Shown here: positions 24,247 through 31,901 of the stretch, in pieces
Numbering within the stretch: the stretch's first letter is position 1
How the letters are laid out: the number at the start of each line of letters is the position of its first letter
Assembly: GCA_944389105.1 (NCBI GenBank)
Contig: CALXLD010000039.1
Location: 1 to 64,000, forward strand
Length of the DNA stretch: 64,000 nt
Direction of reading: 5' to 3'
Source of the DNA: an uncultured Spirochaetaceae bacterium
GTDB lineage: Bacteria; Spirochaetota; Spirochaetia; Sphaerochaetales; Sphaerochaetaceae
Program-made: the position numbers and the translations under genes
Notes under the pieces: generated by a model
Seen by the model: only the letters and a program-made list of their open reading frames with translations
What the model was told of the DNA's origin: nothing
Database searches by the model: none

Positions 24247-26112
24247 TCACTCAAATTTCCTATCATAAAGCAGGGCTGCGATAAGTATTACCAATACGGA
24301 GCCTGCATTGTGCCATAATGCACCTGTGGTAGGTGTCATGATCCCGAGAATCGATAGAATAATCGCTATCAGGTTGATAATAAGCGACAGCGTTATGCTA
24401 AGCCTTATTGTCTTCACTGTCGCATCGGAAAGCCTCTTCAGATATGGTATCTTTGAAATGTCGTCTCCCATTAAAGCGATATCAGCGGCTTCTATAGCAA
24501 TGTCGCTTCCGATAGCACCCATCGCAATTCCGACATCAGCTGTTTTCAGAGCTGGAGCATCATTTACGCCGTCTCCGATCATTGCGACGATTCTTCCTTC
24601 CTGCTGCATCGCTTTTACTGCTGAGGCTTTCTGCGAAGGGAGGAGGTCCGGATAGACTTCAGAAAGCCCGATTCTCTTTGCCATATAATCAGCAGCTTTC
24701 CTGTTGTCTCCTGTAAGAAGGACCGATTTCATACCTATGGATGATAGCTGTTCAATCATTGTCCTGGATTCTTCCCTTAGCCTGTCAGAGAAACCTATTA
24801 TTCCAGCTAACACGTTATCAATTGCTATCAGGATCATGGCCTTCCCGTCATTGCCGAGCATTGCGATTGTATTTTCAGCTTTCTGCAGCGATATGCCGTT
24901 TTCTTCCATCAGCTTCCTGTTTCCGCAGAGAATCTTCCTGCCGCAGGCTTCTGCCAGTATCCCTTTGCCCGACGCCATGCTGAATGCTGTGACAGCAGCT
25001 GGTTCTATTCCGGCTTTTTCTGCATATGATACGAGAGATTTTGCAAGCGGATGTTCACTGCGTTTTTCTGCTCCTGCCGCAATGGATATGAACGTATCTC
25101 TTTCAAGTTCAGGATCAAGAACTGTGATATCTGAAACCTCTGGTTTCCCATAAGTCAGTGTTCCTGTTTTATCAAAGGTGATGGTATTTACCTTGCCCAT
25201 CTTCTCAAGAGCTTCCCCGGACTTGATGATCACACCTTTTTTTGTTGCCTGGCCTATTGCTGCCATTATTGCTGTAGGAGTTGCAAGGACAAGTGCGCAG
25301 GGACAGAATACGACAAGGATCGTTACACCTTTCACTATATCTCCGGAAATGAGGTAGGTGATGACTGCAATCAGGAGTGCAAGCGGTACAAGCCAGCTTG
25401 CCCACAGATCTGCGATGCGCTGTATTGGAGCCCTCTTCTTATCTGCTTCTTCTACAAGCTTTATAAGCTGTTCAAGAGAACTGTCCTTTCCGATTTTTGT
25501 TGCTCTTATATCTACTGAACCATATAGATTCATTGTTCCGGAATAGACCTCATCTCCTTCTGATTTGTCTACAGGCAATGATTCTCCTGTCATTACAGAC
25601 TGATCTACCGAAGTGTCCCCATCTATTATTATTCCATCTACAGTTATGCTTTCACCAGGAAGGATTCTTACTGTGTCACCAATCCTGATCTCTTCAATCG
25701 GAACAGTTCTTTCTTTCCCGTCATTTACAACTCTGGCTGTCTGGGGAACGAGGGTGATGAGCTTTTCGATTCCCTTTCTGGCCCGTTCTGTCGTCATGTC
25801 CTCTAGGATTGCACCGAGTGCCATTATAAAAGCTACTTCACCAGCTGCAAAAAGATCTCCTATAGCTATAGCTGCAATCATGGCAACGGAGATAAGCAGC
25901 GCAGAGGAGATTTTTGAGATTCCCTTGTTATTTATAAGCCTCCATATTGCAAGATAAAGCAAAGGAAATCCGCAGATGATCATTGTAACCCATGCAGGAT
26001 CAATGGCAGGTGTTATTCCTTTTAGCGAGAGTATAAGACTGAATATGAGGAATATTCCCCCGACAACCGTCATTTTTATTCCTGATAGGAAATCGTTTAT
26101 TCTTCTGAGCAT
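24247..26112 (-). CDS. P1B-type heavy-metal-exporting ATPase
   Basis: This 621-residue P-type ATPase has no N-terminal HMA metal-binding domain. Key sites are TGES (175-178), the membrane metal motif CPC (270-272), the phosphorylated aspartate in DKTGTLT (D314), SEHP (352-355) and GDGVNDAPAL. The last membrane helix carries ALWHNAGSVLVILIAALL. That HNAGS pattern differs from classical Cu (NSLRL) and Zn/Cd (DxGxSLLV) pumps and resembles CtpC-like Mn/Zn-type ATPases, so the metal is unresolved. It is divergent from a TetR-family gene 130 bases away, which is the obvious candidate regulator. Confidence 0.9.
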   Translation of the reverse strand: MLRRINDFLSGIKMTVVGGIFLIFSLILSLKGITPAIDPAWVTMIICGFPLLYLAIWRLINNKGISKISSALLISVAMIAAIAIGDLFAAGEVAFIMALGAILEDMTTERARKGIEKLITLVPQTARVVNDGKERTVPIEEIRIGDTVRILPGESITVDGIIIDGDTSVDQSVMTGESLPVDKSEGDEVYSGTMNLYGSVDIRATKIGKDSSLEQLIKLVEEADKKRAPIQRIADLWASWLVPLALLIAVITYLISGDIVKGVTILVVFCPCALVLATPTAIMAAIGQATKKGVIIKSGEALEKMGKVNTITFDKTGTLTYGKPEVSDITVLDPELERDTFISIAAGAEKRSEHPLAKSLVSYAEKAGIEPAAVTAFSMASGKGILAEACGRKILCGNRKLMEENGISLQKAENTIAMLGNDGKAMILIAIDNVLAGIIGFSDRLREESRTMIEQLSSIGMKSVLLTGDNRKAADYMAKRIGLSEVYPDLLPSQKASAVKAMQQEGRIVAMIGDGVNDAPALKTADVGIAMGAIGSDIAIEAADIALMGDDISKIPYLKRLSDATVKTIRLSITLSLIINLIAIILSILGIMTPTTGALWHNAGSVLVILIAALLYDRKFE

Positions 26113-26201
26113 ATATACAGCACTCCAATACCGAACATTTATTCTGAAAATAATGATAAACTGTTTTTATCCTGAGCTGAATAATCAGTTCTGGGGTTGT
26201 G

Positions 26202-26217
26202 TTTGTTACCAAACAAA
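26202..26217. promoter_or_regulatory. Candidate TetR operator between the metal ATPase and TetR genes
   Basis: TTTGTT, ACCA and AACAAA form a perfect 6-bp inverted repeat 26 bases upstream of the TetR start, in the divergent intergenic region. Position and symmetry suggest an operator controlling one or both genes. The repeat is short and AT-rich, so chance is possible. Confidence 0.35.
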
Positions 26218-26242
26218 AAGCATTAAATGTTCTGGAGTGTTT

Positions 26243-26809
26243 ATGGACAGACGACAGAAAAAGAGCCGTAAAGCTATATTCATGGCATTCAATAAGCTTC
26301 TGGAAGAGAAAAGCTATTCAAGGATCACCGTACAGGAAATCATAGATGAAGCTGATGTCGGAAGGACGACATTCTATTCCCATTTCCCTACAAAGGATGC
26401 CTTGCTCCGAGAGCTTTCTGATGAGATTTTCAATCATGTACTCTCTACTGCGCTTGAGAAAGAAACGACGCATGATTATTCACAGCGCAATAGGGGATTT
26501 GAAGAACTTATTTCCCATATTCTTTATCACATCCGGGATAACACCATAAATATGCGGAGAATTCTCTGCAGCGAAGGCAGGGTCATATTCCTCAATTGCT
26601 TCAAGGAACGGTTTGTGGAATATCTTTCCATGTCGATGGTCATAGATATTGAAGGTATTCCGATGAGCTATGTCATCAACCTGATTTCAAGCGGATTGAT
26701 ATCTACAATCGAATGGTGGCTGGAGAACAGCATGCAGCCTTCTCCGGAAAGAGTGTCTTTCTATTTCTCCCATATGTTCCTGCTTGAAAATATTTCTTTT
26801 GGCAAATAA
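26243..26809 (+). CDS. TetR/AcrR-family transcriptional regulator
   Basis: This 188-residue regulator has the helix-turn-helix RITVQEIIDEADVGRTTFYSHFPTKDALL (about residues 27-55) and a helical C-terminal domain of the kind seen in TetR_C regulators of Firmicutes and spirochaetes. The frame is open far upstream, but ATG 26243 has GGAG five bases before it and gives a normal TetR length. It is divergent from the P1B ATPase, so control of metal or drug export is likely but unproven. It ends two bases before the terminator of the convergent sugar ATPase gene. Confidence 0.85.
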   Translation: MDRRQKKSRKAIFMAFNKLLEEKSYSRITVQEIIDEADVGRTTFYSHFPTKDALLRELSDEIFNHVLSTALEKETTHDYSQRNRGFEELISHILYHIRDNTINMRRILCSEGRVIFLNCFKERFVEYLSMSMVIDIEGIPMSYVINLISSGLISTIEWWLENSMQPSPERVSFYFSHMFLLENISFGK

Positions 26810-26810
26810 G

Positions 26811-26836
26811 AAAAGGGCCTGCCTTGCGACAGACCC
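26811..26836 (-). terminator. Rho-independent terminator of the UgpC/MsmK-type ATPase gene
   Basis: On the minus strand GGGTCTG (26836-26830) and CAGGCCC (26821-26815) pair with one G-T wobble around an 8-base loop, followed by TTTTCTTATTT. It ends the leftward ATPase transcript against the convergent TetR gene. Confidence 0.75.
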
Positions 26837-26854
26837 CAATATATATTCCAATCC

Positions 26855-27949
26855 TTAGCGGATCGTGACCTCTGTATCGAGATCGAAGAATTTTGCCTTC
26901 TCCATGTTGACGATAAGTGCAACAGCTTCATCTGGCTCAGGAATGACGGTTGGATCAATCTTTCCAACAACCTTTGCCTTTGATGTGGAGACGTATACCT
27001 GTGTTTCAGATCCGAGAGGCTCGACAACAGAAACATGTCCGTTGATTGTCTTGCCATCGATAGGTGTGTGAGAGAACTCAACATCCTCAGGTCTGATACC
27101 GAATGTAACATCCTTTCCGATATATGGAGCAAGAATCTTTGCCTGCTGCGGAGTTACCTCAAGGCGGAATGATCCTTCATCAGCATATACCTTATCTCCC
27201 TCTTTCTTGATGGAGACTACGAGGAAGTTCATTGGAGGTGATCCGATGAATCCTGCGACAAACTTGTTGTCTGGCTCGTTGTAAAGCTCCATAGGTCCAC
27301 CGATCTGCTGGATAACACCAAGCTTCATAACAACAATCTTATCAGCCATTGTAAGAGCTTCTACCTGATCGTGTGTAACGTAGATCATTGTAGCCTTGAG
27401 TCTGTTGTGGAGACCTGAGATCTCAGCTCTCATCTGGACTCTGAGCTTTGCGTCGAGGTTTGAAAGCGGCTCGTCGAAGAGGAAGACCTTTGGCTTTCTT
27501 ACGATAGCACGACCTACAGCAACACGCTGTCTCTGACCACCTGAGAGAGCCTTTGGCTTTCTGTCGAGAAGCATCTCAATGTCAAGAATCTTTGCAGCTT
27601 CCTTAACACGCTGATCAATCTGATCCTTAGGGAACTTCCTGATCTTAAGACCGAATGCCATGTTGTCGTATACGGTCATGTGCGGATAGAGAGCATAGTT
27701 CTGGAATACCATTGCGATGTCTCTGTCCTTTGGCGGAACGTCATTCATCAGCTTTCCATCGATATAGAGCTCGCCAGAGGAGATATCCTCAAGACCAGCA
27801 ACCATTCTGAGTGTTGTGGACTTACCACATCCGGAAGGGCCGACAAGAACAACAAATTCCTGATCCTTGATATCGATGTTGACGTTATCTACAGCCTTAA
27901 CACCGCCATCGTAGATCTTGCAGATATTTTTAAGTAATACTTCTGCCAT
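26855..27949 (-). CDS. UgpC/MsmK-type ABC ATPase for sugar importers
   Basis: This 364-residue ATPase has Walker A GPSGCGKST, Q-loop VFQNYALYPHMTV, signature LSGGQRQRVAVGRAI, Walker B FLFDEPLSNLD and VTHDQ. A C-terminal TOBE/OB regulatory domain (from about 240; FGIRPEDVEF) is characteristic of the MalK/UgpC/MsmK group. No permease or binding protein lies nearby. In many bacteria a single ATPase of this type energises several carbohydrate importers encoded elsewhere. The start has an AGGAG site. Codon use is strongly biased (few rare codons), which suggests high expression and fits a shared subunit. Confidence 0.93.
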   Translation of the reverse strand: MAEVLLKNICKIYDGGVKAVDNVNIDIKDQEFVVLVGPSGCGKSTTLRMVAGLEDISSGELYIDGKLMNDVPPKDRDIAMVFQNYALYPHMTVYDNMAFGLKIRKFPKDQIDQRVKEAAKILDIEMLLDRKPKALSGGQRQRVAVGRAIVRKPKVFLFDEPLSNLDAKLRVQMRAEISGLHNRLKATMIYVTHDQVEALTMADKIVVMKLGVIQQIGGPMELYNEPDNKFVAGFIGSPPMNFLVVSIKKEGDKVYADEGSFRLEVTPQQAKILAPYIGKDVTFGIRPEDVEFSHTPIDGKTINGHVSVVEPLGSETQVYVSTSKAKVVGKIDPTVIPEPDEAVALIVNMEKAKFFDLDTEVTIR

Positions 27950-28077
27950 TTACTGCTCCTTTTATTTCGATACTTCTATGCTAAGGACCGAAAATGCTGA
28001 AGTAAAGGAAATTTTTCATTGAAAAACGTGTTTTTTAACTCTAAAATGGGCTAAAAACACGGTTTGCTGACTAATAA

Positions 28078-28090
28078 GACTAAAATAGTC
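28078..28090 (+). promoter_or_regulatory. Candidate operator in front of a TetR gene
   Basis: GACTA-AAA-TAGTC is a perfect short inverted repeat. It ends five bases before the ribosome binding site (GAGGGAT) of the TetR gene at 28104, within the divergent region shared with the sugar ATPase gene. Autoregulation through this site is an inference; the 5-bp arms are short. Confidence 0.35.
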
Positions 28091-28103
28091 AAAAAGAGGG
28101 ATA

Positions 28104-28688
28104 ATGCCGAAAATCTATACAGTCCAGGAAAAGGAAAACATAAGGAAAGCACTGAGAAGGGAAGCGGGTAAATGCCTTGCGCTTTATGGTGTAAGGAAGA
28201 CTACCGTGGATGAGCTTGTCCGCAGGGTTGATATTCCCAAGGGGACATTCTATCTCTTTTATGATTCAAAGGAGGCTCTCTTCTTTGATATACTCACATC
28301 ATTTGCCGATGAAGTTGAAAACGAGTATCTGGCAATGCTTCAGGAGATTGACGAGAACCACATCGTCACAAGCCTTACAGATATTTTCTATACGCTTCTG
28401 ATGAAATTCTACAATGATGGAATATACAGATTCCTCGATAAATCAGAGCTTGAGCTTGTTGTAAGGAGGCTTCCTTCCGATGCCCTGCCGGATCTTTCCA
28501 GAAAGTTTGATGAAGTGGTGAACAGCCTTTTCTCATATTTTTATATTGATGACAAGGAGGATATAAAAGCATTTGAAGCGGGATATGAGGCGCTTCTGTA
28601 TCTTCTTCTTTCTGCTGAAAAGCTCCATGAGAAGGAAAAAGCCCTCAGGCTTCTTGTCAGAGGGCTCGTGCTCCAGATGGTGGAGTGA
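28104..28688 (+). CDS. TetR/AcrR-family transcriptional regulator
   Basis: This 194-residue regulator has the helix-turn-helix at about residues 30-60 (VRKTTVDELVRRVDIPKGTFYLFYDSKEALFF) and a helical effector domain. The start has GAGGGAT close upstream. It is divergent from the UgpC/MsmK-type ATPase and convergent with the CNNM gene, with no bases between the two stops. Its target is unknown. Confidence 0.88.
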   Translation: MPKIYTVQEKENIRKALRREAGKCLALYGVRKTTVDELVRRVDIPKGTFYLFYDSKEALFFDILTSFADEVENEYLAMLQEIDENHIVTSLTDIFYTLLMKFYNDGIYRFLDKSELELVVRRLPSDALPDLSRKFDEVVNSLFSYFYIDDKEDIKAFEAGYEALLYLLLSAEKLHEKEKALRLLVRGLVLQMVE

Positions 28689-30029
28689 TTATTCTTTTTC
28701 CTTTTCCTTTTCTCCGGTGTTTTCTTCCTCGGCAGGCTCGGCTTTCCTTACTATCGCCTCATCAATTCTTCTGTCCTCGATTCTGGTTACGTGGATATCA
28801 AGGCCATTGACTGTGACATCCAGCGTAGTACCGTCTTCAGGAATCTGCGAGAGTGTAGAGAGAACCATTCCACCGATTGTGTCATAATCCTCATTCTCCT
28901 CAATCTCTATTCCTGTTTCATCGGAGAAGTCGCTAAGGCTAAGCGCACCGCTTACCTTCCATACATTATCCCCGATTTTCTGTATTTCGGTCTCTTCCTG
29001 CGGATCGAACTCGTCATAGATGTTTCCGACTATTTCTTCAAGGAGATCTTCCAGAGTTACGATTCCGACTGTCTGGCCGTATTCATCCACGACTATTGCT
29101 ATATGCGTCTTCTTTTCCTGCATGTCCGAGAAAAGCTTATCTGCATGTATTGAATCAGGTACCATGTATGCGGGACGCAGAAGCTCCCTTATATCCTTGT
29201 GGTCTGAATTCAGGTTAATCAGGAAATCACGTGCATTAAGAATTCCGAGTATGTCGTTTATGTCCTCATCATATACAGGGAACCTTGATAATCCTGAATC
29301 CTTTATAGTATCCAGAATCTCATTTTCAGGTGTATCCACCTGGAAGGAGACTACATCCGGTTCTCTTGTCATGATATCACTGACGCTCATGTCGTTGAAT
29401 TCAAATACATTCTGGATCCATTCTTTCTCATCTTCCTCTATGGATCCTGATTCTCCACCTGCATCCACCATCAGCTTGATATCATCCTCAGTTACTGCAT
29501 CTTTGTCCCCATCTTCCTTTATGCGGAATATGCGCAGCATCAGATTCGTGGTTGCCGACAGAAGCCATACGACAGGGCGCATTATCTTCGCTGTTACTGT
29601 AATGACTCCTGACGAGAATTTTGCTACTGCGAATGCTTTTGACTGTGCTATTCGCTTAGGGACAAGTTCTCCGAAAATCAGTGTGAAGAACGATATGATC
29701 AGCGTGATTATGATAACAGATATCGTTCCGGAAACTCCTGCCGGAAGTCCTATTTCAATGAAGAAAGGGGAGATGTACTCCGCAAGATTGTCCGCAGCGA
29801 AAGCTGAACCAAGGAATCCTGCGAGTGTGATGCCGATCTGTATTGTAGACAGAAATCCAGATGGATTTTCGGCCATCTTCAGCAGTCTTGGTGCATATTT
29901 GTCGCCATCCTCTGCCATTTTCTTCAATTTGGTCGTGTTCAGGGATATTACCGCTATCTCTGTCGCCGCAAAGAAAGCGTTTATAAGTATCAGGATAATC
30001 TGTAGCAGTATCTGCTGTGCTAAATTCAT
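28689..30029 (-). CDS. CNNM/CorC-HlyC family divalent-cation transport protein
   Basis: This 446-residue protein has an N-terminal CNNM membrane domain of about 200 residues (LINAFFAATEIAVISLN at the start, FGELVPKRIAQSKAFAVAK). Two CBS domains follow at about 210-330 (SVSDIMTREPDVVSF, LGILNARDFLINL, VVDEYGQTVGIVTLEDLLEEIVG), then a CorC_HlyC C-terminal domain. The last 15 residues are a charged tail. Family members are implicated in Mg2+ (and Co2+) transport, often export, with ATP/Mg sensing by the CBS pair. Older names call them haemolysins. The 213-base upstream region carries a structured leader described separately, with the ribosome binding site held in a hairpin. Confidence 0.92.
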   Translation of the reverse strand: MNLAQQILLQIILILINAFFAATEIAVISLNTTKLKKMAEDGDKYAPRLLKMAENPSGFLSTIQIGITLAGFLGSAFAADNLAEYISPFFIEIGLPAGVSGTISVIIITLIISFFTLIFGELVPKRIAQSKAFAVAKFSSGVITVTAKIMRPVVWLLSATTNLMLRIFRIKEDGDKDAVTEDDIKLMVDAGGESGSIEEDEKEWIQNVFEFNDMSVSDIMTREPDVVSFQVDTPENEILDTIKDSGLSRFPVYDEDINDILGILNARDFLINLNSDHKDIRELLRPAYMVPDSIHADKLFSDMQEKKTHIAIVVDEYGQTVGIVTLEDLLEEIVGNIYDEFDPQEETEIQKIGDNVWKVSGALSLSDFSDETGIEIEENEDYDTIGGMVLSTLSQIPEDGTTLDVTVNGLDIHVTRIEDRRIDEAIVRKAEPAEEENTGEKEKEKE

Positions 30030-30034
30030 TTCTT

Positions 30035-30093
30035 AAGCTCCTTCTTATTTTTTTTCTTCTGATCTTTCTGATTGCCGATCAGAGAAGGAGCTT
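30035..30093 (-). promoter_or_regulatory. Hairpin hiding the ribosome binding site of the CNNM/CorC gene
   Basis: On the minus strand AAGCTCCTTCT (30093-30083) is perfectly complementary to AGAAGGAGCTT (30045-30035). The latter contains the AAGGAG site eight bases before the CNNM start. An inner stem CTGATC/GATCAG (30082-30077 with 30064-30059) stacks next to the outer stem. When folded, the ribosome binding site would be closed. This is the architecture of a translational switch, either a riboswitch expression platform or a leader-peptide attenuator. Confidence 0.65.
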
Positions 30094-30168
30094 TTCCAGA
30101 ACCCATGATAAATGCGGAGGCACTTCCGCTTCGTCCTGTCTCTTTTTACTGCCAGGGCCTTCGTCCAC
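30079..30168 (-). CDS. Possible leader peptide upstream of the CNNM/CorC gene
   Basis: A 29-codon frame from GTG 30168 reads MDEGPGSKKRQDEAEVPPHL and ends in VLEKLLL. Its last codons run through the 5' arm of the hairpin that covers the CNNM ribosome binding site, with the TGA at 30079. Translation to the end would open that hairpin. Support is partial: the start is GTG, the nearest purine-rich site (AAAGGA) is 12 bases away, and there is no in-frame ATG. The acidic and proline-bearing content is notable, because such nascent chains are known to sense low Mg2+ in MgtL-type leaders. It may instead be a chance frame within a structured RNA. Confidence 0.3.
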   Translation of the reverse strand: MDEGPGSKKRQDEAEVPPHLSWVLEKLLL

Positions 30169-30242
30169 TTGCTGTTTTATTCCTTTGCACTTGCTGTGCG
30201 TTATGAATTAATTATTATGATATTAAAGCATATGGGTAGTCG

Positions 30243-31595
30243 TCAATATTTACGCCTTCTTCCTTCCCATAGAACATATATAAGTGTGTAAAGCGCCATT
30301 ATCCCGGATACAGCAGGTGCTATCATGCCTAGTCTTCCAAGATCACTCCCGAACTTTTCCCCGAAGAACCATACCATCGGTATCCTTAGAAGAAGAGCCC
30401 CGGCTGTGCAGCTTATCATTGTCCAGAGTGTTTTCTGCCGCCCGTTGAGATAGCCGTTCAGCGTAAAGACCAGAGCAGTCATCATATAGTCATAGCTTGC
30501 TGTCCTGAAATATGGGATACCCGCTTCAATAACCCCTTTATCCGATGTGAACACTCCGATCATTGTTGCAGGAGAAAGCTGCGCCCATAGCCAGAACAGT
30601 ACGGATACTCCTAGCGCAAAGGAAAGAGCAAGCCATAGCGACTTCCTCGCTCTCTCCGGCTTTCCCCTGCCGAAATTCTGTGCTGTAATTGCTGCAAGGG
30701 CGTTTGCCATTGATGTCGCGCTGAGCATCGCAAAGACATCATATTTTGCTCCGACGCCAACGACAGCAGCACCATAGACTCCGGCACTGTTCATCATCAT
30801 GGTAAGATAAAGGAAGGATATCCTTACAGCAAGCTCCTGGAATGATATCGGGATTCCGACTTTGCCGAGCTTCCTGATGATTTCTATATCTGGCCTGAAT
30901 GAATGAAGCCTGAAGTCGAAGATGAAGTCGGCTCTTTTCAGGTAGATTATCGAGATGAGCATGCTCACCGCCTGGGAGATTACCGTTGCCAGCGCGACCC
31001 CCGCAACCCCCATTCCCATTGTTCCTGTGAATAGAAAATCGAGAACGATGTTCAGTGCACATGCGATTCCGACAAAAAGAAGAGGACGCGTAGAATCTCC
31101 GTATCCTCGAAGGATGGCGGATATTGCATTGTACAGGCAGATGAATATGTTCCCCAGTGAGCATATCGTCACATAGACCATTGTAAGATCGAATGATTCT
31201 TCAGGTGTGTGCAGAAGCTTCAGTATGCTGCTATTGAAGATGAGCATCAGGAATGTGATCACAGCAGCGGTGATTGTGAAGACCGTGAGCGTTGTTCCTA
31301 TAGTCCTTTTCACCTTTTCATATTCTTTTTCTCCCATGAAGCTGCCGATTACGATTGTTGAGCCAAGGGTGAGGCCGGTGATAAGGCTTGTGACAATCTG
31401 CGTGACCTGTGTTCCTGTAGATACAGCTGCGACGCTCTCTGCGCTGCAGAATCTCCCTACAACGAATAGGTCAACGGCTCCGTACAATGACTGAAGTATA
31501 TTTGCAAGAAGGAAGGGGACCGCGAAACGGAATAGCGTTCTAGGTATCGATCCTTCTGATAAATCAAGAGTTTTCATGGAAATGGTGAAACACAT
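30243..31595 (-). CDS. MATE-family exporter
   Basis: This protein of about 450 residues starts at an ATG preceded by AGAAGG. The open frame extends 22 codons further, and a later ATG at 31577 is a weaker alternative. The MATE pattern is clear: GSIPRTLFRFAVPFLLANILQSLYGAVDLFVVGRF at the N-terminus and MANALAAITAQNFGRGKPERARK at the start of the second half. Twelve membrane helices are expected. It is divergent from another MATE gene across tRNA-Gly. Substrate unknown. Confidence 0.88.
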   Translation of the reverse strand: MCFTISMKTLDLSEGSIPRTLFRFAVPFLLANILQSLYGAVDLFVVGRFCSAESVAAVSTGTQVTQIVTSLITGLTLGSTIVIGSFMGEKEYEKVKRTIGTTLTVFTITAAVITFLMLIFNSSILKLLHTPEESFDLTMVYVTICSLGNIFICLYNAISAILRGYGDSTRPLLFVGIACALNIVLDFLFTGTMGMGVAGVALATVISQAVSMLISIIYLKRADFIFDFRLHSFRPDIEIIRKLGKVGIPISFQELAVRISFLYLTMMMNSAGVYGAAVVGVGAKYDVFAMLSATSMANALAAITAQNFGRGKPERARKSLWLALSFALGVSVLFWLWAQLSPATMIGVFTSDKGVIEAGIPYFRTASYDYMMTALVFTLNGYLNGRQKTLWTMISCTAGALLLRIPMVWFFGEKFGSDLGRLGMIAPAVSGIMALYTLIYVLWEGRRRKY

Positions 31596-31742
31596 CATGT
31601 GCCTTCTGGTCAATAGAATGAAAGCGCGAAAAAGTAAAAAAAGATTTAAAATCAAAATCATTATTCCGAAATAAGAATATTAATATAAATTCAATAATTT
31701 ATAGATACAAACTCCGAAGTTTGAGATAGAATAAAAAGACAT

Positions 31743-31766
31743 AAAAAAAGCTCCTTTTGCGGAGCC
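31743..31766 (-). terminator. Terminator of tRNA-Gly
   Basis: On the minus strand GGCTCC and GGAGC(C) form a short stem around GCAAAA, followed by seven T residues. It starts four bases after the 3' end of the tRNA. Confidence 0.75.
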
Positions 31767-31769
31767 CTA

Positions 31770-31841
31770 AGCGACTGAGGGGAATCGGACCCCCTTCTTA
31801 TGCTTGGGAAGCATAGGTAATAACCATTATACGACAGTCGC
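31770..31841 (-). tRNA. tRNA-Gly(CCC)
   Basis: The minus strand folds as a 72-base cloverleaf. The acceptor stem GCGACTG pairs with CAGTCGC (31841-31835 with 31777-31771). The D arm holds AATGGTTAT, the anticodon stem is TATGC/GCATA with loop TTCCCAA (anticodon CCC), and the T arm contains GGTCCGATTCC. The 3' CCA is not encoded, so it must be added enzymatically. It reads GGG codons. Confidence 0.93.
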
Positions 31842-31901
31842 ATTCGAGAAGTAGAATAACTGCTTTTCATCATAAGCGCAAGCTGTCTGATGAGGTGTGC
31901 A

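Noticed and set aside
29020..30036. Long plus-strand frame (338 codons) opposite the CNNM/CorC gene
   Set aside because: Serine-rich antisense shadow of a well-identified gene, with no start signal.
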